A DNA stretch of 9,158 nucleotides from NCBI GenBank assembly GCA_937930275.1, contig CALGLM010000202.1, positions 1-9,158 on the forward strand. Direction: 5' to 3'. Each line of letters opens with the position of its first letter. Position 1 is the stretch's first letter. This document shows positions 1 through 5,396 of the stretch, piece by piece. A program made the position numbers and the translations under genes. Under the pieces are notes generated by a model. It saw nothing but the letters and a program-made list of their open reading frames with translations. It was not told where the DNA came from and searched no databases. The DNA is from an uncultured Ignavibacteria bacterium. GTDB taxonomy: Bacteria > Bacteroidota > Ignavibacteria > Ignavibacteriales > Melioribacteraceae.

Positions 1-47
1 GAGATTACGTACGGTGACTGGAGTTCAGACGTGTGCTCTTCCGATCT
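1..47 (+). other. Illumina P7/TruSeq adapter remnant (artificial sequence)
   Basis: Bases 1-5 match the 3' end of the Illumina P7 primer. Bases 6-13 (TACGTACG) sit exactly where an 8-base sample index belongs, and bases 14-47 match the TruSeq read-2 primer site ending in CTTCCGATCT. The order and spacing are those of a library adapter, so this is untrimmed synthetic sequence at a contig end and not genome. Reading resumes at base 48 with a codon series that fits UvrA (T-E-I-Y-D-Y), which places the junction exactly. No gene start, promoter or RBS should be called in this stretch. Confidence 0.97.
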
Positions 48-2510
48 ACCGAAATTTATGATTATTTAAGATTATTGTTTGCACGTATAGGTAAAACATA
101 TTGCTTTATTTGTGGTAACGAAGTTATAAAAGACTCGGTAAAAACCGTTGCCGAGTGGATTGAATTACAAAACGAAAACGATAGATATTTGTTAGGATTT
201 CCGTTACACATTCATGAAAACAGAACAGTAAAAGAAGAAATAGAATTTTTACGCAAACGTGGTTTTTATAGATTCTACATAAAAAATGAATTTTATGATT
301 TTTCCGAAGAAATTTCATTTATTGAAGAGTGTGATAGTTGCGAAGTAGTAGTTGTTGTAGATAGGTTTAAAATAAAAAAAGGAAAAGTGCGTGAACAATT
401 AGCCGATTCAATTGAAACGGTATTTAAAGAAGGTGAAGGTCGGTTAATAGTAGTAAATGCCTTGACTAAAGAAATAAAAAAGTTCAATAAATTTTATGAG
501 TGCTGCGATATTAGATACGAAGAACCGGAGCCTCGTTTTTTCTCATTTAATAATCCTTTTGGTGCTTGTCCGGTATGTCAAGGGTTTGGAACAATTAACG
601 GATATGACCCGAATTTAATTATTCCCAATCCTTATCTTTCGCTATCCGAAGGTGCAGTAGCGCCTTGGCGAACTCCAAAGTTCATCCATAAAAAGGATGA
701 GATCCTTCAATTTGCAATAAACAACAATATTCCTGTAGATATACCATTTAAAGATTTATCCGAATCGGAAGTAAACTTAATTTATAACGGCTCGGGAAGA
801 TACAAAGGAATATACGGATTTTTTAACATGTTGGAAAAAGACAGCTACAAAATGCATATAGCCATTCTTATTAACCGATATAAAGGATTAACAACATGTA
901 CGGCATGTAAAGGAAGCAGATTAAGACGTGAAGCATTACAAGTTAAAATTAACAACTTATCTATTAATGATGTAGTAAAGCTGCCTATCGAAAAATGTTT
1001 AAATTTCTTTAAGTCTATAAAATTAAGCGAATTTGAAACAGCCGTTGCCGATAGAGTTTTACAAGAAATAATTAAACGTTTAACATTCCTAAATGATGTG
1101 GGATTAAGCTATTTAACATTAGATAGACTTAGCAGCACTTTAAGCGGCGGTGAATCGCAACGTATTAATTTAGCTACTTCTCTCGGTTCTGCTTTAATGG
1201 GTACACTATATGTATTAGATGAGCCAAGCATAGGACTTCACCCGAGAGATAATGAAAAATTGATTAGTATTATCAAGTCACTTAAAAATTTAGGAAATAC
1301 CGTTATTGTAGTAGAACACGAACCTGCAATAATGAAAGAAGCAGATTTAATAGTTGATATGGGACCAAAAGCCGGCGAGTTGGGCGGTGAAATTGTACAC
1401 ATTGGTAATTACGAAAGTTTGCTTAAAAACGAAAACTCTCTAACAGGGAAATATTTATGTAATACCTTATCAATCGAAATTCCCACATACAAAGATAGAC
1501 CATACTCTTCCGAACTTCAGATTGAAGGAGCATATGAAAACAACTTAAAAAATATAAACGTTTCTATTCCCCTAAATCAATTTGTGGTAATTACGGGAGT
1601 AAGCGGTTCGGGAAAAAGCACATTAGTCCATGATATAATTTACGGAGGATTAGCACGAATATTTGGACAAAACCCGAATAAAATTGGAAAATTCCTAAAT
1701 ATTTCGGGATATAATACGTTAGACGGAGTTGAGATAATAGACCAAACACCTATCGGTAAAAGCCCACGTTCTAATCCCATAAGTTACGTAAAAGGCTTTG
1801 ATGAAATAAGAGAGCTGTTTTCGCAAACACCGTTAGCACGCGCTCGTTTTTATACTCCGGGAAATTTCTCTTTTAATGTTGCCGGCGGAAGGTGTGATAC
1901 TTGTTCGGGTGAAGGGTTTATTAAGGTAGAAATGCAATTTTTAGCAGATATTTATTTAGAATGTGACGAGTGTAAAGGAACACGTTATAAAAAGGATATT
2001 AGAGAAATAACATATAATAATAAAAACATTGTGGATGTTCTTAATATGACTGTTGATGAAGCTTTAGATTTTTTTTCAATTCATCCCAGAATAAAAAAAT
2101 ATCTTCAACCTTTAAGTGATGTGGGTTTAGGTTATATTAAATTAGGACAGCCTGCAAATACACTATCCGGCGGCGAAGCACAGCGCGTAAAATTAGCTTC
2201 CTACTTAAATAATGTTAATAATAAACAGCATAATTTATTTATCTTTGACGAACCGACAACGGGTTTGCATTTTGACGATATAAAAAAATTGTTGAAAGCT
2301 TTTACTATGCTTTTGGAAAAAGGTCAGTCCCTACTAATTATCGAACACAATTTAGATGTTATTAAATGCGCAGAACATATAATTGATATGGGACCCGAAG
2401 GGGGAGAAAAAGGAGGAGAAATAATTTTTACGGGCAAAGTAAAAGATTTACTAAGTCATCCCACTTCATACACAGGTAAGTATTTAAAACATTATTTAGA
2501 AGTGAAATAA
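48..2510 (+). CDS. uvrA: UvrA excinuclease ABC subunit A, 5'-truncated by the contig end
   Basis: UvrA is the damage-recognition ATPase of nucleotide excision repair. It dimerises, loads UvrB on lesions and leaves. The visible 820 residues (numbered from base 48) begin in the conserved TEIYDYLRLLFARIG segment, so about 100 residues including the first Walker A are missing; the full protein would be near the usual 940. Next come a UvrB-binding/insertion region, zinc-finger 1 (residues 152-177), a further C-x2-C at 284-287, the first signature LSGGESQR (365-372) with Walker B VLDEPSIGLH (389-398), the second Walker A GVSGSGKST (517-525), zinc-finger 2 (C616, C619, C639, C642), the second signature LSGGEAQR (706-713) and Walker B IFDEPTTGLH (732-741). 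Zinc-finger 1 is odd: its first C-x2-C is reduced to adjacent C152-C153. The open frame continues left to a GTG at 33, but that codon is adapter. The gene converges on osmC with a one-base gap and no terminator between. The family call is certain; whether it is the main housekeeping UvrA or a second paralogue cannot be decided here. Confidence 0.96.
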   Translation, partial: TEIYDYLRLLFARIGKTYCFICGNEVIKDSVKTVAEWIELQNENDRYLLGFPLHIHENRTVKEEIEFLRKRGFYRFYIKNEFYDFSEEISFIEECDSCEVVVVVDRFKIKKGKVREQLADSIETVFKEGEGRLIVVNALTKEIKKFNKFYECCDIRYEEPEPRFFSFNNPFGACPVCQGFGTINGYDPNLIIPNPYLSLSEGAVAPWRTPKFIHKKDEILQFAINNNIPVDIPFKDLSESEVNLIYNGSGRYKGIYGFFNMLEKDSYKMHIAILINRYKGLTTCTACKGSRLRREALQVKINNLSINDVVKLPIEKCLNFFKSIKLSEFETAVADRVLQEIIKRLTFLNDVGLSYLTLDRLSSTLSGGESQRINLATSLGSALMGTLYVLDEPSIGLHPRDNEKLISIIKSLKNLGNTVIVVEHEPAIMKEADLIVDMGPKAGELGGEIVHIGNYESLLKNENSLTGKYLCNTLSIEIPTYKDRPYSSELQIEGAYENNLKNINVSIPLNQFVVITGVSGSGKSTLVHDIIYGGLARIFGQNPNKIGKFLNISGYNTLDGVEIIDQTPIGKSPRSNPISYVKGFDEIRELFSQTPLARARFYTPGNFSFNVAGGRCDTCSGEGFIKVEMQFLADIYLECDECKGTRYKKDIREITYNNKNIVDVLNMTVDEALDFFSIHPRIKKYLQPLSDVGLGYIKLGQPANTLSGGEAQRVKLASYLNNVNNKQHNLFIFDEPTTGLHFDDIKKLLKAFTMLLEKGQSLLIIEHNLDVIKCAEHIIDMGPEGGEKGGEIIFTGKVKDLLSHPTSYTGKYLKHYLEVK

Positions 2511-2511
2511 A

Positions 2512-2937
2512 TTAATTATTAATCAAAAAATCACACTCAATATCAACACCGGTTTTTAACATATTCCAAACAGGACACAGCGAGTCTTCGCTAATTTTTA
2601 TAGCTTTTTGAACATCTCCGTTTTCAATATTATCTGATTTAATAGTAAAATTAAGCTTAATGTGCTTAAATCCCGTAGGATGCTCCGTTCTTCTTTCTCC
2701 AATTGCCGTAACTTTAAAATCAATTACATTTTTTTGCATTTTTTTAAGAATCAGTATTATTGATGAAGCACTACAAGTACACAAACTTATTAACAACAAT
2801 TCAAGTGAAGTGTAACCCTGTCCGCTTCCGTATGGTTCGGGATAGTCAACAATAACTGCAGGGTTTTCTCGTGCAACCCCTTCAAATTTAATTTTTTCGT
2901 CAATACGGCTACCGGAAACAGACAAACAGTTGTTCAT
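2512..2937 (-). CDS. OsmC-family peroxiredoxin-like protein
   Basis: A 141-residue cytosolic protein of OsmC/Ohr type, a family that reduces organic hydroperoxides through a pair of cysteines. The length is typical. The N-terminal part is beta-rich, followed by the family segment 'GYTSLELLLISLCTCSASSI' (residues 41-60), where C55 aligns with the first reactive cysteine, and 'SLCPVWNML' (119-127), where C121 is the second. C53 is an additional nearby cysteine. There is no signal peptide or membrane segment. It looks closer to the general OsmC/YhfA-like branch than to Ohr proper, so the substrate is unknown. It is the last gene of the minus-strand operon, starting 2 bases after the SGNH stop, with a strong AGGAGG five bases before its ATG. 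Linkage to envelope SGNH hydrolases is not an obvious functional match and may only reflect co-transcription. Confidence 0.88.
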   Translation of the reverse strand: MNNCLSVSGSRIDEKIKFEGVARENPAVIVDYPEPYGSGQGYTSLELLLISLCTCSASSIILILKKMQKNVIDFKVTAIGERRTEHPTGFKHIKLNFTIKSDNIENGDVQKAIKISEDSLCPVWNMLKTGVDIECDFLINN

Positions 2938-2939
2938 TA

Positions 2940-3926
2940 TTACCTCCTAAAATTGTTTTTTTCTAACAAAAAACTTTCATATTCTTTCATAATGGCAACA
3001 TAAAGCAAATCAGCCATTAAAGTATAGCCCTGTTTTGTAAAATGAACTTTATCATTTGTAGCCAATCCGTTAACTACCCAATTATTCATTTTATCATCAT
3101 ATGCCATAATATCGTAAAAATCCCAAGCGCAAACTTTTTCTTTTTCTGCAAGTAGAATTATTGCATTCTTAACCACTTCAATATTTGCATTTATAGTTTT
3201 GCGCTTAATATACGATTCTGAAGGAATGGTTAAAATAATATTAACCTTTGGATTACTTCTTTTAAGTGCCGTAATTAATTCTTTGGCATTATTATAAAAT
3301 AAAAGAGAATCAAATTTTGGAGCAAATGCATCGTTGGTCCCTAAGGTAATTACTGCCAAATCAGGATTTGCCGCTTCAAGCTGGGTCATAAAAAAGGAAG
3401 ATGAAGTAAAAAAAGGAAATGATTTACCGACATTCCCATAAATGTTAAAATATATTCCGCTTTTATTAACCGGTACTAAACTTAACCAAGATGTATCAGT
3501 ATCAATAACTAACGAATCGGGCGTAAAAAGAGTATCTTTAATAGCAGCAAATTCAGTACTAAAATCATCAATATCCCCTCCCCTTCTTCTTCTTCGTTTA
3601 GCATATCTTTTTTTAACCTTTGGCTGTTCGGTATGAACCATTCTACCTAAATTTCCAAAATTTAACTGAAACAAGTATTCTAATCTATTGGGAAAAGATA
3701 AACCGGCAACGTGCGAATCTCCAAAATGGAAAATTGAGACTTTATTTATTTCGTTATTTTCCAACAAATAAAGTTTCTCAAAAAATGAGTATAGATTATT
3801 TTTTCCGTTAGTTATTCTGTTTAAATCGTAATTAATAAATGTGTATGCGGTTGTATCAACAATTTGTTCCTGAGCAAACAATGTTATACTAAAAAAAAAC
3901 AAGAAAAGTTTAATATAAAACCGCAT
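2940..3926 (-). CDS. Secreted SGNH/GDSL-family hydrolase
   Basis: A 328-residue exported protein. Residues 1-18 form a typical signal peptide (MRFYIK, a Phe/Leu core, then LFAQ), with cleavage likely near A18. SGNH blocks are in order: block I 'FHFGDSHVAG' (nucleophile S71), a glycine in 'YGNVGKSFP' (G164, block II), block III 'TLGTND' (194-199; N198) and block V 'NDKVHFTKQGY' (D292, H295). All four catalytic or oxyanion positions are present, so it should be active, probably on O-acyl groups of a glycan or wall polymer in the periplasm; the substrate cannot be read from the sequence. Between blocks I and II is a very basic run (residues 103-115, with five consecutive arginines). It lies 6 bases downstream of another SGNH gene and 2 bases upstream of the osmC-like gene. 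It has no clear SD. The ATG at 3926 is chosen because it gives the intact signal peptide. Confidence 0.86.
   Translation of the reverse strand: MRFYIKLFLFFFSITLFAQEQIVDTTAYTFINYDLNRITNGKNNLYSFFEKLYLLENNEINKVSIFHFGDSHVAGLSFPNRLEYLFQLNFGNLGRMVHTEQPKVKKRYAKRRRRRGGDIDDFSTEFAAIKDTLFTPDSLVIDTDTSWLSLVPVNKSGIYFNIYGNVGKSFPFFTSSSFFMTQLEAANPDLAVITLGTNDAFAPKFDSLLFYNNAKELITALKRSNPKVNIILTIPSESYIKRKTINANIEVVKNAIILLAEKEKVCAWDFYDIMAYDDKMNNWVVNGLATNDKVHFTKQGYTLMADLLYVAIMKEYESFLLEKNNFRR
2943..2948 (-). promoter_or_regulatory. Shine-Dalgarno AGGAGG of the osmC-like gene, inside the upstream CDS
   Basis: On the minus strand AGGAGG lies five bases before the ATG at 2937 and forms the last two arginine codons of the SGNH gene that ends at 2940. 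It is the strongest ribosome-binding site in the window; the other genes have weak or no SD. The layout suggests translational coupling, or strong independent initiation, of the osmC-like gene. It also fixes that gene's start. Confidence 0.8.
3574..3595 (-). repeat. Polypurine/polypyrimidine tract with AGA repeats inside the SGNH gene
   Basis: The minus strand carries an almost uninterrupted purine run: consecutive GAA/AGA units followed by GGGGAGGGGA. It encodes the Arg5-Gly-Gly part of the secreted SGNH protein. The triplet unit means slippage would change the arginine count without breaking the frame. It is short, and no variation can be seen from one sequence. Confidence 0.6.
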
Positions 3927-3932
3927 TAATAG

Positions 3933-5276
3933 TTATAAATTTTTTAATAGAGAAAGAGTTAGCTTTTTACTTAATGCACTTGAACCCGAATGATTAAAAT
4001 GCGTATAATCAGGTGAAGCCATGTTTCCTTCAACCCAAACGGGCATCGAATTAACCCCTCCCATAGCTTTAAAAAGATTCCAAAAAGCTGCCCCTGTTTC
4101 TTTTGCCGCCGATTCTTGAGCATCTATTAAACTAAAAACATTTTTAATTGTTGAAAAACCGTTCAAGTCTTTTCTGCTTCTATCTGCAGCACTTACAACC
4201 AATATCGAGGCATCCGGAAATGCGTTTTGCAAATATTTAATTGTCTTTACTAAACCTTCTTTATACCAGCCATAACTATGTACGGATTCATCCAAAACAT
4301 TGGCTCCATACTGTAAAATTATTAAGTTATAATCAAAATACGAATTAAATGCCTGTAAAACGCTTTTTGGAATTCTTGTTAAATTTAAACCGCTATGCCC
4401 TCGTACTGCATAATTATCAACAAATATTCCGGGTTCGTTTTCAAAACTAACTCCGTATAGCGCTAATTTTCCGTAAAAATTAATTTTTATTTTACTGCTA
4501 TTAATACTCTTAATTTCAGAAATACCTATTGAAAGATTTTTTCCGAGGTATTGTTTTGTGGTTTTATTATTAATAGTATAAGTGATATATGCAGTATCTG
4601 AATAAGAAGTAAAAAACAATTTGGCATTCACAAAATTTTTACCGGAGTACTCAACCCAAAAATCTTTTACTTTTCCGGTAGAATCAACCGTATTTGTAGT
4701 ATCGGTCAAATAAACATAACCGTTAATTCCGTAATTATATCCTGCTGGTTTTTTATGAATAACGGAATAATTTAAGAAGTTATCGCTAAACTGAATATTT
4801 ATAGTAGCCCACGAGCCGGCATTGTTATCTGTAATTGGTACAAAACCAATTCCGCTTCCTCCGAATTTTTTTTGCAAATACGAACGTAAATCTTTTGAAA
4901 ACAAATCCCCCTCAATCATTGAATCGCCAAAGTAGGCTATCCTAATATTAGTCCCCTTTTGTAATTCACGTAATTTAGTATAAAATTTACTTAGTCCGCC
5001 GCCGTTATTGTTCTCTTCTATGGGTTCGGTAATTACATTTACCAAATCATCCAAATTAAGTTTAATATTTTCATTAACATCTTCGGAATCTTCCAAAGAA
5101 GTAAAAGTGTAATTTAATTCGTCATCATTTTGTTTTAATTCAGAAAACAAATCTACGGGTTTTATTTCGATACCAAAAATTGATAAGTCTGAAGGAAGAA
5201 AACTAACCCCTATTAGAAAAACAAAAACCAAAAAAACAAGAATAAATGCAGGAGTAATATGATTATTGCGAAACAT
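3933..5276 (-). CDS. Membrane-anchored SGNH hydrolase, Ape1/PatB-like architecture
   Basis: A 447-residue protein with one N-terminal membrane segment (about residues 9-28) after a short charged start, so probably a signal anchor with the bulk in the periplasm. An acidic low-complexity stalk (45-92) follows. SGNH block I is 'IAYFGDSMIEGD' (S119), block II 'NYAVRGHSG' (G293), block III 'LQYGANVLD' (G324, N326) and block V 'DYTHFNHSG' (D423, H426), so the catalytic set is complete. About 140 residues (150-285), rich in predicted beta strand, separate block I from block II. That layout is known from peptidoglycan O-acetylesterases and acetyltransferases of the Ape1/PatB type, where the insert is a carbohydrate-binding-like sandwich. 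I infer an acyl-ester role on wall or surface glycan. It is the first gene of the operon, with its promoter in the divergent region; no MBOAT acyltransferase is in view. The start has no good SD, but the next in-frame ATG would remove the membrane segment. Confidence 0.84.
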   Translation of the reverse strand: MFRNNHITPAFILVFLVFVFLIGVSFLPSDLSIFGIEIKPVDLFSELKQNDDELNYTFTSLEDSEDVNENIKLNLDDLVNVITEPIEENNNGGGLSKFYTKLRELQKGTNIRIAYFGDSMIEGDLFSKDLRSYLQKKFGGSGIGFVPITDNNAGSWATINIQFSDNFLNYSVIHKKPAGYNYGINGYVYLTDTTNTVDSTGKVKDFWVEYSGKNFVNAKLFFTSYSDTAYITYTINNKTTKQYLGKNLSIGISEIKSINSSKIKINFYGKLALYGVSFENEPGIFVDNYAVRGHSGLNLTRIPKSVLQAFNSYFDYNLIILQYGANVLDESVHSYGWYKEGLVKTIKYLQNAFPDASILVVSAADRSRKDLNGFSTIKNVFSLIDAQESAAKETGAAFWNLFKAMGGVNSMPVWVEGNMASPDYTHFNHSGSSALSKKLTLSLLKNL

Positions 5277-5396
5277 CTTAAAATTAACCTAAATAAAAAA
5301 AACTTATATGTAAATTTACATATTTTTTAGTTTTAGTTTACAGTAAAATACGTTAAATTTACAAAAAAATTATCCGAAAATATAGTCAGGCACTTA
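5277..5396. promoter_or_regulatory. Divergent control region between the SGNH operon and the DUF5916 gene
   Basis: These 120 AT-rich bases separate two outward-facing genes, so they should hold both promoters. They contain an 18-bp perfect palindrome (5306-5323) and a 10-bp sequence TAAATTTACA present at 5311-5320 and again at 5354-5363. The second copy includes TAAATTTA, one mismatch from the Bacteroidota -7 consensus TAnnTTTG, with TTTTAG about 19 bases upstream. That could be the promoter of the rightward gene. No exact -7/-33 pair is visible in either direction, so exact start sites are not claimed. Confidence 0.5.
5306..5323. repeat. Perfect 18-bp palindrome ATATGTAAATTTACATAT, possible operator
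   Basis: The two 9-base halves are exact reverse complements with no spacer, as in the binding site of a dimeric repressor or activator. It lies 29 bases before the leftward SGNH start and 73 bases before the rightward GTG, so it could act on both. Its right half, AAATTTACATAT, recurs exactly at 8860-8871 before the gene at 9011. AT-richness makes such sites more likely by chance, so a regulatory role is inference. Confidence 0.45.

Noticed and set aside
33..47. GTG at 33 as the true start of uvrA
   Set aside because: It lies in the Illumina adapter; UvrA normally has about 100 more residues before TEIYDY.
2511..2523. ATTAATTATTAAT as a shared terminator or operator at the uvrA/osmC junction
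   Set aside because: It contains only A and T, its symmetry is weak, and it overlaps the stop codon and coding sequence; easily chance.
3442..3811. Plus-strand open frames across the secreted SGNH gene
   Set aside because: They lie opposite a gene with signal peptide and all SGNH blocks, and their products look like reverse-strand noise.
2512..5276. SGNH-SGNH-OsmC as a new functional system
   Set aside because: The spacing shows co-transcription, but nothing links OsmC peroxide chemistry to SGNH ester chemistry; conserved neighbourhood across genomes would be needed.
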